In this document: positions 24,418 through 33,656 of the stretch, piece after piece
Numbering within the stretch: position 1 is the stretch's first letter
How the letters are laid out: each line of letters starts with the position of its first letter
Source: Lysobacter sp. A03
GTDB taxonomy: Bacteria > Pseudomonadota > Gammaproteobacteria > Xanthomonadales > Xanthomonadaceae
NCBI RefSeq assembly: GCF_000855665.1
Contig: NZ_JXSS01000074.1
Span: 1-43,636 of the forward strand
Length of the DNA stretch: 43,636 bases
Direction of reading: 5' to 3'
Position numbers and translations under genes: made by a program
The notes under the pieces: model-generated
The model's input: only the letters and a program-made list of their open reading frames with translations
Told to the model about the DNA's origin: nothing
Database searches by the model: none

Positions 24418-25206
24418 ATGACCGACACCGCAAGCAACGCGCGACGCACGTGGTTGCTCCTTCTGCTGGCGATCCTGCTGGCGTGGTGGGCCGTGGAATC
24501 AAGCCGTACCGCGATCCCGGACGCGTGGAACCCGTGGGCCCCGCTGCAGATCGACGATCCGCCCAACCTGCTGACCGGCTTCAAACTGTCGCGGGCGTCC
24601 GGCGACCCTGAAGCGTGCACGGCGGCATTGGCCGACGCGCAGATGGCGTGGACGCCACTGGAAGACCGCGTCACAGGTCCGGGCTGCGGTTTCAAGAATG
24701 CGGTGGCCATCACCCGCAGCAGCGTTGCCGTCAACGCTCCGTTCTCGCTGAGTTGCCGCGCCGCATTGTCGCTGGCGATGTGGGAGCGCCATGTACTGCA
24801 GCAGGCTGCGGCGACGGAATTGGATGCGAAGGTCCTGCGAATCGAGCATCTCGGCTCATATGCCTGCCGGAACCTGTACGGCCGGACGACGGCGGCGCGC
24901 AGTCAACACGCAAGCGCGGATGCGCTCGACGTTGCCGCCTTCGTCATGGATGACGGCCGGCGGATCAGCGTCGTCAACGACTGGCAATCGCTCGGATCGG
25001 AAACGGATCCGCACGGGGATGTGCCGGGCGGCGATGCGGACCCTCAAAACGCCCCAAGCGACAATCTGACTCCCGAGGCGCGCTTCCTGCGTGCGGTACA
25101 CGATGGCGCCTGCCGCTACTTCGATGCCGTTCTGGGGCCGGACTACAACAGCGCCCACGCCGACCACTTCCACTTCGATCGCGGCCATGCGCGTGCGTGT
25201 CGATGA
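24418..25206 (+). CDS. Extensin-like family protein (membrane-anchored)
   Basis: A 262-aa protein with one N-terminal transmembrane segment (about residues 12-28, LLLLLAILLAWWAV) and a periplasmic extensin-like C-terminal domain. The family signature is clear: GPGCGFKNAVAITR, LSCRAALSLAMWERHVLQQAA, EHLGSYACRNLYGR, SQHASADALDVAAF and a C-terminal YNSAHADHFHFDRGHARACR with zinc-type His/Asp residues. The domain is related to D-Ala-D-Ala carboxypeptidase-like (VanY/peptidase M15-type) folds, so a peptidoglycan-linked role is possible but not established. Four conserved cysteines suggest disulfides. Confidence 0.88.
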   Translation: MTDTASNARRTWLLLLLAILLAWWAVESSRTAIPDAWNPWAPLQIDDPPNLLTGFKLSRASGDPEACTAALADAQMAWTPLEDRVTGPGCGFKNAVAITRSSVAVNAPFSLSCRAALSLAMWERHVLQQAAATELDAKVLRIEHLGSYACRNLYGRTTAARSQHASADALDVAAFVMDDGRRISVVNDWQSLGSETDPHGDVPGGDADPQNAPSDNLTPEARFLRAVHDGACRYFDAVLGPDYNSAHADHFHFDRGHARACR

Positions 25207-25261
25207 GGGAATCCCGATTCGAAGAGAAAGGAGAGCTGGTGTGGCGGTGCGCCGGGAAAAT

Positions 25262-25338
25262 TGGTGCGCCTGGAGGGATTCGAACCCCCGACCAATGGCT
25301 TCGGAAGCCACTACTCTATCCAGCTGAGCTACAGGCGC
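25262..25338 (-). tRNA. tRNA-Arg (anticodon CCG)
   Basis: Reading leftward, the sequence folds into a standard cloverleaf. The acceptor is GCGCCTG paired with CAGGCGC, the D-arm contains AGCTCAGCTGGATAGAG, the anticodon loop TTCCGAA gives CCG, the T-arm has GGTTCGAATCC, discriminator A, and the 3' CCA is encoded (25262-25264 as TGG on the plus strand). Length is 77 nt. The CCG anticodon reads the CGG arginine codon. Confidence 0.96.
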
Positions 25339-25374
25339 ATCTTGGGCCGCATGCGAAGACCGCACGGGGAGGGC

Positions 25375-25404
25375 ATTCTAGCCCCAAACCCGGCTACGCG
25401 TCAT
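25375..25404 (-). promoter_or_regulatory. Probable tRNA-Arg promoter
   Basis: On the minus strand ATGACG (-35, 4/6) and TAGAAT (-10, 5/6) are separated by 18 bp and followed by a GC-rich discriminator (GCCCTCCCC), the usual feature of stringently controlled stable-RNA promoters. The predicted start lies about 30 nt before the mature 5' end. Confidence 0.6.
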
Positions 25405-25420
25405 CGCCCATAATTGCGCG

Positions 25421-26323
25421 ATGAACTACGAGCGTTTCGAGCCGGCCCAGGTGCCCGCGTGGAAGACCCGCCTGCGCCTGTACTGGCAGCTGACCCGCAA
25501 CGACCGCCCGATTGGCTGGTTGCTGCTGCTCTGGCCTACGTGGTGGGGGTTGTGGCTGGCGGCGGAGGGTGTGCCGCCGCTGTGGACGTGGTTCGTGTTC
25601 ACCGCCGGGGTGTGGCTGACGCGCTCCGCCGGCTGCGTGATCAACGACTACGCCGACCGTTGGCTGGACCCGCATGTCGAGCGCACGCGCGATCGGCCGC
25701 TGGCGACCGGAGCGGTCCGCGGCCGCGAAGCGCTGATGCTGTTCGCCGTGCTGATGCTGGCGGCGTTCGCGCTGGTGCTGACCATGAACACGCTGACCAT
25801 CTGGCTGAGTCTGGTCGGCCTGCTGCTCGCTGCCAGCTATCCCTATCTGAAGCGTTACACGCATCTGCCGCAGGTCTACCTGGGGATGTCGTTCGGCTGG
25901 TCTATCCCGATGGCGTTTGCTGCGGTAACCGGCGAGGTGCCCGCGCTGGCATGGCTGCTGTACGTGGCCAACATCCTGTGGTCCACGGCCTACGACACCT
26001 GGTATGCGATGGTCGACCGCGAGGACGACATCAAGCTGGGCGCGAAATCCACCGCGATCCTGTTCGGCGATCTGGACCTGGTCATCCAGGGAGTGCTCTA
26101 CGCGCTGTTCTTCACCGCCTTGCTGTTGGTCGGCCAGCGCGCCGGACTGGGCGCCTGGTACCTCGCCGGGCTGGCCGTTGCGCTCGCGCTGGTCGCATGG
26201 GAGTTCTGGATCAGCCGCACCCGCGATCGCGGGCCGTTGTTCCGCGCTTTCGTGCACAACCACTGGGTGGGGATGGCGGTGTTTGCCGGGATCGCGCTGG
26301 ACCTGTGGATGCAGCGCGCCTGA
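25421..26323 (+). CDS. ubiA: 4-hydroxybenzoate octaprenyltransferase
   Basis: A 300-aa inner-membrane prenyltransferase of the ubiquinone pathway that attaches the polyprenyl tail to 4-hydroxybenzoate. Both aspartate-rich Mg-diphosphate motifs are visible: NDYADRWLD (75-83) and DREDDIKLG (199-207), with the flanking [25 protein letters not shown] segment. About eight hydrophobic helices are present, and length is standard. The start ATG at 25421 gives the family N terminus (ERFEP...[27 protein letters not shown]). It converges with the HdeD-like gene, with 37 bp between and no clear terminator. Confidence 0.95.
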   Translation: MNYERFEPAQVPAWKTRLRLYWQLTRNDRPIGWLLLLWPTWWGLWLAAEGVPPLWTWFVFTAGVWLTRSAGCVINDYADRWLDPHVERTRDRPLATGAVRGREALMLFAVLMLAAFALVLTMNTLTIWLSLVGLLLAASYPYLKRYTHLPQVYLGMSFGWSIPMAFAAVTGEVPALAWLLYVANILWSTAYDTWYAMVDREDDIKLGAKSTAILFGDLDLVIQGVLYALFFTALLLVGQRAGLGAWYLAGLAVALALVAWEFWISRTRDRGPLFRAFVHNHWVGMAVFAGIALDLWMQRA

Positions 26324-26360
26324 TTATCCCTGCGTGGTGGTCCCGGCTGCGATGCCCCGG

Positions 26361-26894
26361 CTAGAGCCGCGTGGCGAACTTGCGCAGTTTCAGCCCGACC
26401 CAGATCTGCAACGCGCCGTACAGCAGTGCTCCCAGACCGATCCAGATCGCGATCGTGGCAAGCCCGGCCAACGGGAACGCCACGAAAAGCACCGCCAGGG
26501 CGATCACCAGCAAGCCGCTCAGCACGATCAGCCACTCACCGCGGATGTGCTTGCGGATCCGGATTGCCAGGGCGATCCGGAACACGCCGGCGATCAGCAG
26601 CCAGGCGGCCAGAAGCAACAGCAGGACGCTCGCCATCTGCAGCGGGTTGAGCACCGCAAGCACACCGAAGGCAAGCGAGCTCAGCGCGTACAGGGCGAGC
26701 CAGCCACGCGAGATCCGCGAGTTTCCGGAAATCAGCGCAAACAGGCTGATCACCCCTTCCGCGATCGCCATCACGCCGAACGCCCAGACCATCGCCACCG
26801 CGGTAGCGGCCGGCGAGACCAGCGAGATGATCCCGAACGCCACGGCGATCACGCCAAACAACACCAGCACCCACCAGCTGCGGCCAATAACCAT
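26361..26894 (-). CDS. HdeD family (DUF308) membrane protein
   Basis: A 177-aa protein with six hydrophobic helices in tandem pairs, characteristic of HdeD/DUF308: WWVLVLFGVIAVAFGIISLVSP, VWAFGVMAIAEGVISLFALI, LALYALSSLAFGVLAVLNP, LLLLLAAWLLIAGVFRIALAIRIRKH, WLIVLSGLLVIALAVLFVAFP and WIGLGALLYGALQIWVGLKLRKF. The family is linked to acid resistance in E. coli, but most members are uncharacterised. The start at 26894 (MVIGRSWW) has GGGAG just upstream; an in-frame extension to 27014 is rejected. Single gene between convergent ubiA and codirectional comF. Confidence 0.9.
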   Translation of the reverse strand: MVIGRSWWVLVLFGVIAVAFGIISLVSPAATAVAMVWAFGVMAIAEGVISLFALISGNSRISRGWLALYALSSLAFGVLAVLNPLQMASVLLLLLAAWLLIAGVFRIALAIRIRKHIRGEWLIVLSGLLVIALAVLFVAFPLAGLATIAIWIGLGALLYGALQIWVGLKLRKFATRL

Positions 26895-26953
26895 GACGAA
26901 CTCCCGATAGAAGATGGGGCCATCTAGGCGCGCGCGACGATGGCTGTCAAATT

Positions 26954-27703
26954 TCACGGGACCCGTGCTGCCACCCAGGCATCCACCCGCACGGCGCCGG
27001 CCAGGTACAGGCACTGAGCCGCGGAGTGCAGCGTGGCGCCGGTGGTCATGACGTCGTCCACCAGCACCACGTGCGCGGGGAGGTCGACGCGCGCACGCAC
27101 CTCGAATGCGTCCTCGACGTTGTAGCGGCGATCGGCGGCATCCAGCCGCGACTGCGGACTGGTGGCGACGGCGCGCGACATCACTCCGTCCCGCAGCGGA
27201 ATCCGCAGCGCGCTTGCCAACGGCCGCGCCAATTCCAGCGCCTGGTCGTAGCCACGTTGGCGCAGGCGTGAGCGGTGCAGGGGTACCGGCACGATCGCAT
27301 CGGGTCGCGGCAATGACCCAAACGCCTCAACCATCAGCGCGCTCAACACGCGCCCGGCCGCCAGGTCGCCGTGGAACTTGAAGCGCGGTGCGAGGCGGTC
27401 CAGCGGCGCCCCATAGGTGCACGCTGCGCGCACCTCGACCAGCGGAGGGGGTTCGGACAGGCAGCTCGCGCACGTCGCCGATCCGGTGTCATGTGCCGTT
27501 GTCGCCGCGGTGTTCTGCTGGTCCAAGGGCAACGCACAACGCAGGCAGGCATGCGGATGCCAGGGCATTGCGGCCTCGCAAAGCGGACACAGGTCGCGTC
27601 CTTCCCGTCCGTGCGCGCCGCACACCAGACAGCTGCCGGGCCACAGTGTTCTGGCGAGCCAGCTACTGCACCGGGCCAACGCACCGATCCTGTTTTGCCC
27701 CAC
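26954..27703 (-). CDS. comF: ComF family phosphoribosyltransferase-like protein
   Basis: A cytoplasmic ComF/GntX-type protein linked to DNA uptake and utilisation. It has an N-terminal zinc-finger region with CLVCG, CPLC, CLRC and CASC pairs, and a C-terminal phosphoribosyltransferase domain with the PRPP-binding motif HVVLVDDVMTTGATL and the RGYDQALELARPLA segment. There is no ATG before the first zinc pair. A GTG at 27703 gives 249 aa and leaves room for the bioB promoter; a GTG at 27766 gives 270 aa but leaves 23 bp to bioB. Neither has a good ribosome-binding site. Divergent from bioB, a common arrangement in Xanthomonadaceae. Confidence 0.88.
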   Translation of the reverse strand: MGQNRIGALARCSSWLARTLWPGSCLVCGAHGREGRDLCPLCEAAMPWHPHACLRCALPLDQQNTAATTAHDTGSATCASCLSEPPPLVEVRAACTYGAPLDRLAPRFKFHGDLAAGRVLSALMVEAFGSLPRPDAIVPVPLHRSRLRQRGYDQALELARPLASALRIPLRDGVMSRAVATSPQSRLDAADRRYNVEDAFEVRARVDLPAHVVLVDDVMTTGATLHSAAQCLYLAGAVRVDAWVAARVP

Positions 27704-27722
27704 CGTGTCGATCGCCAATGTG

Positions 27723-27752
27723 TTGACAGCCGTGACCGTTGCTTTCCAGACT
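27723..27752 (+). promoter_or_regulatory. Probable bioB promoter
   Basis: A consensus -35 TTGACA (27723-27728) is followed at 18 bp by CAGACT (27747-27752), which keeps the key A and T positions of a -10 element. bioB starts at 27790. The promoter overlaps the longer possible 5' end of comF, favouring the shorter comF start. No convincing BirA-type inverted repeat is visible. Confidence 0.45.
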
Positions 27753-27789
27753 GCCCGGCCCGCCACGCGCCGTCAGCCGGAAAACCGCC

Positions 27790-28938
27790 ATGTCCCTTGT
27801 CAGTAAAGCCAGCGTTTCCGCCGAGGTGTGCGACGACCTTCGTCACGACTGGTCGCGCAACGAAGTTCTCGCCCTGTTCAATCTGCCATTCACCGAGCTG
27901 GTGTTCCGTGCGGCGAGTGTCCACCGTGCGCACTTCGATCCGGCCGAGGTCCAGGTCAGCACCCTGTTGTCGGTGAAGACCGGCGGTTGCCCGGAAGACT
28001 GCGCCTATTGCCCGCAGGCCCAGCGTTACCACACCGGGGTGGACGCGCAGAAGTTGATGTCCACCGAAGCGGTGCTGGAGCGTGCGCGCGCCGCGCGCGA
28101 TGCCGGTGCCTCGCGCTTCTGCATGGGAGCGGCGTGGCGGTCGCCCGCGGATCGCGATATTCCCAAGGTTGCCGAGATGATCCGTGGCGTGAAGGCGCTG
28201 GGGCTGGAGACCTGCGCGACGTTGGGCATGCTCAGCGGCCACCAGGCGGAGTCGCTCAAGGATGCCGGGCTGGACTACTACAACCACAATCTGGACACCG
28301 CCCCGGAGTTCTACGGCGAGGTGATCCAGACCCGCGGCTACCAGGATCGGCTGGACACCCTGGCCCACGTCCGCGATGTCGGCCTGAAGACCTGCTGCGG
28401 TGGCATCGTCGGCATGGGCGAATCGCGGGAGCAGCGCGCCGGGCTGCTGCAGGCGCTGGCCAACCTGCCCGCCCATCCCGACTCGGTGCCGATCAACCGC
28501 CTGGTCAAGGTCGCCGGCACGCCGCTGGCAGACGATGACGGCCTGGCCGAGCTGGACCCGTTCGAGTTCGCCCGCACCATCGCCGTGGCGCGGCTGTTGA
28601 TGCCCCGGTCAATGGTGCGCCTGTCGGCCGGACGCGAGCAGATGAGCGATGAGCTGCAGGCGCTTTGTTTCCTTGCCGGCGCCAACTCGATCTTCCACGG
28701 TGAGAAACTGCTCACCACCGCGAACCCGGGCACCGACCGCGACCGTGCGCTGTTCGACCGGCTCGGATTGCGGGCGATGGCGATGCCCGGAAAGGACGAT
28801 AATGTGACCCCAACGGCCACGAGTCCGGGGGGAACAGTGCACGCCGACATCATCCAGAGCAACAGCTTCGATCACCGCGTCAGCGACGCGCCTGCAACGT
28901 CCCATCCGCCGCGATCAGTGGCCGGTCTGAAGCGCTGA
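27790..28938 (+). CDS. bioB: Biotin synthase
   Basis: A 382-aa radical-SAM enzyme that inserts sulfur into dethiobiotin, the last step of biotin synthesis. The CxxxCxxC cluster motif is [19 protein letters not shown] with Cys67, Cys71 and Cys74; [24 protein letters not shown] and the [11 protein letters not shown] region are all standard. The start at 27790 ([10 protein letters not shown]) is chosen over an in-frame TTG at 27739. The C-terminal 40 residues (after about 340) are low-complexity and longer than in E. coli. First gene of bioBFHC, with bioF 3 bp downstream. Confidence 0.97.
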   Translation: MSLVSKASVSAEVCDDLRHDWSRNEVLALFNLPFTELVFRAASVHRAHFDPAEVQVSTLLSVKTGGCPEDCAYCPQAQRYHTGVDAQKLMSTEAVLERARAARDAGASRFCMGAAWRSPADRDIPKVAEMIRGVKALGLETCATLGMLSGHQAESLKDAGLDYYNHNLDTAPEFYGEVIQTRGYQDRLDTLAHVRDVGLKTCCGGIVGMGESREQRAGLLQALANLPAHPDSVPINRLVKVAGTPLADDDGLAELDPFEFARTIAVARLLMPRSMVRLSAGREQMSDELQALCFLAGANSIFHGEKLLTTANPGTDRDRALFDRLGLRAMAMPGKDDNVTPTATSPGGTVHADIIQSNSFDHRVSDAPATSHPPRSVAGLKR

Positions 28939-28941
28939 GAC

Positions 28942-30162
28942 ATGGCGCGCGCATTCTGGGGCGATCGAATTGAAGCGATCCGGGCGCAACGCGCCGATGC
29001 GCCAGGCAGCCACGCCCGGTGCACGGTCAGCCATCGTGACGGCGCCCGCTGCATCGTCGACGGCCGCGAGCTGCTGAACTTCTGCAGCGACGACTATCTC
29101 GGCCTGTCCCAGCATTACGCCGTGATCGGTGCGTTGCAGGACGCCGTGGCCGCGCAGGGGGCCGGTGGCACCGGGTCACACCTGGCCTGTGGCCGCCATC
29201 GCACCCACGAGCGGCTGGAAGAGGAGATCGCCGACTGGCTGGGGACGCCGCGCGCGCTGTTGTTCGGCAGCCGCTACCTGGCCAACCTGGCGGTCCTGCA
29301 GGCGTTGCTCGGCGATGAGGACGTCTGCGCCCAGGACGCGTTCAACCACGGCAGCCTGGTTGACGCCGCGCGCCTGGCCGGCTGCCGTCTGCGCCGCTAT
29401 CCGCATGCCGATCCGGAGGGCGCGATCCGGCAGTTGCGCGGCATGCCCGACGGCATGGCGATGGTCGCCACCGAAGGCGTCTTCAGCGCCGATGGCGACC
29501 TTGCACCGCTGCGGCAACTGGCGTTGGTCGCCCGCGTCCAGCACGCCCTGCTGTATGTCGACGACGCGCACGGGATTGGCGTCGTCGGCCCGGAAGGCCG
29601 CGGCAGCGTTGCCGCCGCAGATCTGGGCGTGGATCAGGCGCCGCTGCAAACGGTCAGCCTGGGCAAGGCGCTGGGCGGGCAGGGCGCGGTGGTTGCAGGC
29701 AACCATGAGCTGATCGAACACCTCGCCGAAACCGCGCGGCCTTATCGGTTCACCACCGCCTTGCCCCCCGCGCAGGCGGCGGCCGGACTGACCGCACTGA
29801 AGCTGGCCCGGAAGGATCATTGGCGCCGGGAGAAGCTGGCCGAGCTGGTCGCGCATTTCCGTGAGCGCGCCCAGCACGCCGGCTTGTCGCTGCTCGACTC
29901 GCAGACCCCGATCCAGCCGCTGCTGGTCGATGATGACGCATGCGCGGCATCGATGGCGGTCGCTCTTCAGCGCGTCGGCTATTGGGTGGAAGCGGCCGCG
30001 TCACCGACCTTCGGCGAAGGGCAGGCCCGCCTGCGCGTCACCCTGTCCGCCCTGCACGCCCCGGCCGATATCGACGGCCTGATCGAGGCCATGTCGGGCG
30101 CCCGTGATCGCGCCCGGGCCGAGGCCCGCGTTGCCGCCATCAGCCGCGCTGTCACCCCATGA
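28942..30162 (+). CDS. bioF: 8-amino-7-oxononanoate synthase
   Basis: A 406-aa PLP enzyme that condenses pimeloyl-ACP (or CoA) with alanine in biotin synthesis. The fold-type I landmarks are present: [18 protein letters not shown] (77-94), VDDAHGIG (206-213) and the PLP lysine in [12 protein letters not shown] (Lys242). It starts 3 bp after the bioB stop and is followed by bioH after 16 bp. The C-terminal 20 residues ([19 protein letters not shown]) are an extra alanine/arginine-rich tail. bioA and bioD are not in the window. Confidence 0.96.
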   Translation: MARAFWGDRIEAIRAQRADAPGSHARCTVSHRDGARCIVDGRELLNFCSDDYLGLSQHYAVIGALQDAVAAQGAGGTGSHLACGRHRTHERLEEEIADWLGTPRALLFGSRYLANLAVLQALLGDEDVCAQDAFNHGSLVDAARLAGCRLRRYPHADPEGAIRQLRGMPDGMAMVATEGVFSADGDLAPLRQLALVARVQHALLYVDDAHGIGVVGPEGRGSVAAADLGVDQAPLQTVSLGKALGGQGAVVAGNHELIEHLAETARPYRFTTALPPAQAAAGLTALKLARKDHWRREKLAELVAHFRERAQHAGLSLLDSQTPIQPLLVDDDACAASMAVALQRVGYWVEAAASPTFGEGQARLRVTLSALHAPADIDGLIEAMSGARDRARAEARVAAISRAVTP

Positions 30163-30178
30163 ATCCACAGAGCAACCC

Positions 30179-30958
30179 ATGCATATCGAAACCCGCGGGC
30201 AAGGCCCGGCGCTCGGCCTGATCCACGGCTGGGCGATGCACAGCGGCCTGTTCGGACCGCTGGTGGACCGCCTCGCCGAGCGCTACACCCTGCATCTGGT
30301 GGATCTCCCCGGCCACGGCCACTCGCGCGACAGCGACGCGTCCCTGGATCCGGCCCCACTGGCGGCCGAGCTGGTGACACGTATTCCGGACGCGGCCTGG
30401 CTGGGCTGGTCGCTGGGGGGGCTGGTGTCGCTGCGCGCTGCGCTGGATCACCCCGACCGGGTTCGGGCGCTGGTGCTGATCGCCTCCTCGCCGCGGTTCG
30501 TGCACGGAGCCGACTGGCCGCACGGAGTCGGGCCGAACCTGTTTGGCGATTTCGGCAGCGCGTTGGCGCAGGACTTCCGCGGCACCCTGGATGGCTTTCT
30601 GGCCCTCGAGGCCCTCGGTTCAAGCAGCGCCCAGGAGGAGCTGCGCAAGCTGCGGCTGCAGGCGTTCGAGCGCGGCGCGCCGTCGCCGGCAGCGCTCCAG
30701 CATGGCCTGCAGTTGCTCGACCAGCAGGACCTGCGCGCCGAGTTGCCGGACTTGCGCGTGCCCAGCCTGTGGATTGCCGGCCGCCGCGACCGCCTCGTGC
30801 CACCGGCCGCGATGGCCGCCGCCGCGGCGTTGGCGCCTGCGGGTCGCAGCATCGAGATCGCCAGCGCCGGCCACGCGCCGTTTCTGGGAGCGCCCGACGA
30901 GGTCGCCGGCGCCATCGACGACTTCCTGCAATCCAGCGCAAACGGAGTCACGGCATGA
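30179..30958 (+). CDS. bioH: Pimeloyl-[ACP] methyl ester carboxylesterase
   Basis: A 259-aa alpha/beta hydrolase that removes the methyl group from pimeloyl-ACP methyl ester, ending BioC-dependent pimelate assembly. The nucleophile elbow is GWSLGG (Ser78), the oxyanion-hole region LIHGWAMHSGLF, the acid Asp in AGRRDRLVP, and the catalytic His232 in SAGHAPFL. The start at 30179 gives the family N terminus HIETRGQGPALGLIHGW. The last codons overlap bioC as ATGA (30955-30958), indicating coupled translation of the paired BioC/BioH activities. Confidence 0.95.
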   Translation: MHIETRGQGPALGLIHGWAMHSGLFGPLVDRLAERYTLHLVDLPGHGHSRDSDASLDPAPLAAELVTRIPDAAWLGWSLGGLVSLRAALDHPDRVRALVLIASSPRFVHGADWPHGVGPNLFGDFGSALAQDFRGTLDGFLALEALGSSSAQEELRKLRLQAFERGAPSPAALQHGLQLLDQQDLRAELPDLRVPSLWIAGRRDRLVPPAAMAAAAALAPAGRSIEIASAGHAPFLGAPDEVAGAIDDFLQSSANGVTA

Positions 30959-31866
30959 GCGCGCTGTTCGACTACCGCCAGATCCGCCGGGCGTTCTCAC
31001 GCGCAGCGGACAGCTACGCGGGCTTGGACGAGGTGCAGCGCGAGATCGGTTCTCGGCTGGCCGACTCGCTGGACTACCTGGATGATCCGGCGCTGGCGTT
31101 GCCGACGCCGGAAGTCGTGGTCGACCTGGGCTCGGGCCCGGGACACATGGCCGCGCTGCTGCAGAAGCGCTGGCCCAAGGCGCGGGTTCTCGCGCTGGAC
31201 GTGGCGCCGGGGATGCTCGCCCAGGTCCGCGGGCAAGGCGCGGGTTTCCGCTTCAATCCGTTCGCGCCGCGCCCGGTGCCGGTGGCGGCGGACGCGCGAG
31301 CGCTGCCGCTGGCCGATCGCAGCGTCGATGTGCTGTATTCCAACCTGTGCCTGCAGTGGGTCGAGGACCTGCCGGCCGTCTTCGCCGGGATGCGCCGGGT
31401 GCTCAAGCCCGGTGGCCTGATGCTGGTCTCAACCTTCGGCATGGATACGCTGATCGAACTGCGCCAGGCCTTTGCGGAGGTCGACGAGGTGCCGCACGTC
31501 AGTCCGTTCACGGCGATCGGCCCGTTCGGCGATGCCCTGATCGCCGCCGGCTTCAAGGACCCGGTGCTGGACCGCGACGAGTTCCACCTCGGCCAGCCCG
31601 ATATGGCCAGCCTGATGCGCCGACTCCAGGGGCTGGGATCCACCAACGCCCTGGCCGCGCGCCGGCGCAGCCTCACCGGCCGCCATCGCTTCGCACGCGC
31701 CGCCCAGGTCTACGAAGCGATGCGCAAGGCCGACGGCCAGCTGCCGGTCACCCTGGAGGCGATCTACGCCCACGCCTGGGGGCCACCGCCGGGCGCACCC
31801 ATCCGTGTGGGTGGCATCGATGAGGTGCAGGTGCCTGCGTCCAGCATCCGCGTGCGCAAGCGCTGA
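30955..31866 (+). CDS. bioC: Malonyl-[ACP] O-methyltransferase
   Basis: A 303-aa SAM-dependent methyltransferase that methylates the free carboxyl of malonyl-ACP so it can enter fatty-acid elongation toward pimelate. The BioC N terminus IRRAFSRAADSYAGLDEVQREIGSRL, motif I VVDLGSGPGHMAALL (55-69), ALDVAPGML and SNLCLQWVEDLPAVFAGMRRVLKPGGLMLVSTFGMDTLIELRQAF are diagnostic. The start overlaps the bioH stop. Slightly longer than E. coli BioC at the C terminus. Confidence 0.96.
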   Translation: MSALFDYRQIRRAFSRAADSYAGLDEVQREIGSRLADSLDYLDDPALALPTPEVVVDLGSGPGHMAALLQKRWPKARVLALDVAPGMLAQVRGQGAGFRFNPFAPRPVPVAADARALPLADRSVDVLYSNLCLQWVEDLPAVFAGMRRVLKPGGLMLVSTFGMDTLIELRQAFAEVDEVPHVSPFTAIGPFGDALIAAGFKDPVLDRDEFHLGQPDMASLMRRLQGLGSTNALAARRRSLTGRHRFARAAQVYEAMRKADGQLPVTLEAIYAHAWGPPPGAPIRVGGIDEVQVPASSIRVRKR

Positions 31867-31911
31867 CCGGCTTGGCACGCCCGCATCCTCGCGTTGGCGT
31901 AGATTCGCCGC

Positions 31912-32928
31912 ATGACTGATCTCTCCCAGCGCCGGCGCGCGCTGCTGGCGGTGGCGATCGCGCTGCTGTCCGCGCTGTTTTTCACCTGCACCTACGTGCT
32001 CAACCGTGCGGTGGCCACCGGCGGTGGGCACTGGGCGTGGACGGCCTCGCTGCGCTACCTGATCACCCTGCCGCTGCTGGTGCCGCTGATGCGTTGGCAG
32101 GGTGGCATGGGGCCGGTCTGGCGGGCGATCCGGGCCCATCCGCTGCCGTGGCTGGGCTGGAGCAGCGTGGGCTTCGTGATCTTCTACCTCGGCCTCAGCT
32201 ACGCCGCCGCAAGCGGACCGTCGTGGCTGGTGGCGGGGACATTCCAGCTGACCGTGATCGCCGGCATGCTCTGCGCGCCTTTCCTCTATAACGATGAGCG
32301 CGCCCGGATTCCGCGCCCGGCACTGGCCGTCGGTCTTCTCGTGGTCGCCGGCGTGCTGATGATGCAGTTCGGTGTCGACGATGGCGGACTGGATCGCGAT
32401 GGCTGGATCGCGCTGGGCTGTGTCGCGGTGGCGGCGGTCGCCTATCCGCTGGGCAACCGCGGCCTGCTGCTGCATCTGGAGCGGGTCGCGCCCTCATCCG
32501 ATGGGGTCGAGCTCAACGCCACCCAGCGGGTGTTCGGGCTGACCCTGGCCAGCCAGCCGGCCTGGTGGCTGGTCGCCGCCTTCGCTGCCGGTCAGGCGGG
32601 CGCCCCTTCGATGGAGCAGGTCTGGTTTGCCGCAGCCGTGGCGCTGGGCGCGGGCGTTATCGCCACGGTGTTGTTCTTCCAGGCCACCGGCATGGTCCGC
32701 AACAACCCCACCGCGCTCGCCGCGACCGAAGCCATGCAGGCGGCCGAGATCCTGTTTGCGACCGTGCTGGGCGTCCTCCTGCTGGGCGAGGCGTGGCCGC
32801 AGGGACGCGCCCTTTACGGCGCGCTGGTGGTGATGGCCGGCATCGCGGTGTTCAGCTGGATCGCCGCACGCGAAGCGGCGGGCAACGCACCGGCGGTGCG
32901 GGCGCTGCGAAGCGAACGCGGTGGCTGA
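31912..32928 (+). CDS. DMT-superfamily transporter (multidrug resistance efflux-type)
   Basis: A 338-aa inner-membrane protein with about ten hydrophobic helices arranged as two five-helix EamA-like halves, of the type annotated as multidrug-resistance efflux transporter family (EmrE-like DMT). Visible segments: ALLSALFFTCTYVLNRAVATGGGHWAWTASLRY near the N terminus, and a C-terminal AATEAMQAAEILFATVLGVLLLGEAWPQGRALYGALVVMAGI typical of the superfamily's second repeat. It lies 45 bp after bioC on the same strand, so export of a biotin-pathway molecule is conceivable but unsupported; substrate unknown. Confidence 0.85.
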   Translation: MTDLSQRRRALLAVAIALLSALFFTCTYVLNRAVATGGGHWAWTASLRYLITLPLLVPLMRWQGGMGPVWRAIRAHPLPWLGWSSVGFVIFYLGLSYAAASGPSWLVAGTFQLTVIAGMLCAPFLYNDERARIPRPALAVGLLVVAGVLMMQFGVDDGGLDRDGWIALGCVAVAAVAYPLGNRGLLLHLERVAPSSDGVELNATQRVFGLTLASQPAWWLVAAFAAGQAGAPSMEQVWFAAAVALGAGVIATVLFFQATGMVRNNPTALAATEAMQAAEILFATVLGVLLLGEAWPQGRALYGALVVMAGIAVFSWIAAREAAGNAPAVRALRSERGG

Positions 32929-33012
32929 ACAGTGGCGCGTGCAGGACGAGCCCGCGGTTCAGCGCGACATGCTTAAATTCGGGCTCTGTCCGCACAGCCG
33001 TGAGTGCCCGCC

Positions 33013-33645
33013 ATGTTTCATCCGATGACTTTCGCAGCGGTGGTGTCTCTGGCCACGCTGATTGCCACCAGCCTGATGCCGGTGCGGGCGCAGCAATCGC
33101 CAGCCGCGTCCATCGAACAACGGGGGTTCGACCCGTCGGCGCTGATCGCCGATGGCCACGAGTTGCTCCTGAGGGCGCCGGATCCGGCGATCGACCAACT
33201 GTTCCAGGTCGCGCGCAGCAGCCTGTCCGATCCGCGTGAGGCCGAGGTGCTGTGCCCGCTGTTCGACCCGTCCGCCGAGCGCAGCCTGGCGTCGTTCAAC
33301 GAGGTCGCCAACAAACTGGGGCCCGAGCACAGCGGGCGCTTTGCCGGCGCCGTGGCGAACCTGTTCGTTGCCGCCATGCAGTCGCCGCGCCAGCCGTTCG
33401 ACGAAGCTTCGGCCCGTCAGGGCCTGAAGTCGGCGGGGGTGCGCGCCGCGCTGGTCAATGACGGGTTTGTTGCCGGTCTGAACGGGTCGGACCACCAGGC
33501 GCGGTGTCGCTCGATCAGCTGGCTGCTCGACGATCTGCACGCCCAACCGCTCGCTCAGCGTGCAGCCGTCGCGCGCCTGCTGTTGGCCGAAGGGCTGGGC
33601 CACCTCGCCGTCGCTTCCGGGACGGCGCCGCCTTCAGGCGGGTGA
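33013..33645 (+). CDS. Exported protein of unknown function
   Basis: A 210-aa protein with a Sec signal peptide (MFHPMTFAAVVSLATLIATSLMPVRA) and a mostly helical mature domain containing two cysteines that could pair (VLCPLFDP and ARCRSISWLL). I recognise no family; the pattern AALVNDGFVAGLNG...SWLLDDLHAQPLAQRAAVARLLL looks like a small conserved Xanthomonadaceae periplasmic protein. The start at 33013 (ATG) is preferred over an in-frame GTG at 33004, although both keep the signal peptide. It converges with the dehydratase gene with only 11 bp between stop codons. Confidence 0.75.
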   Translation: MFHPMTFAAVVSLATLIATSLMPVRAQQSPAASIEQRGFDPSALIADGHELLLRAPDPAIDQLFQVARSSLSDPREAEVLCPLFDPSAERSLASFNEVANKLGPEHSGRFAGAVANLFVAAMQSPRQPFDEASARQGLKSAGVRAALVNDGFVAGLNGSDHQARCRSISWLLDDLHAQPLAQRAAVARLLLAEGLGHLAVASGTAPPSGG

Positions 33646-33656
33646 CCGTTGGACCG

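Noticed and set aside
25091-25327. A plus-strand open frame crossing the tRNA-Arg gene
   Set aside because: It overlaps a complete tRNA and the end of the extensin-like gene, and has no protein features.
27704-27789. BirA operator at the bioB promoter
   Set aside because: Only one half-like sequence (GTTGACA) is present and no mirrored partner at the expected distance could be found.
32237-32246. GGGGACATTC in the DMT transporter gene as another repeat shoulder
   Set aside because: The match is short, lies in conserved coding sequence (the GTFQ residues) and has no pairing partner.
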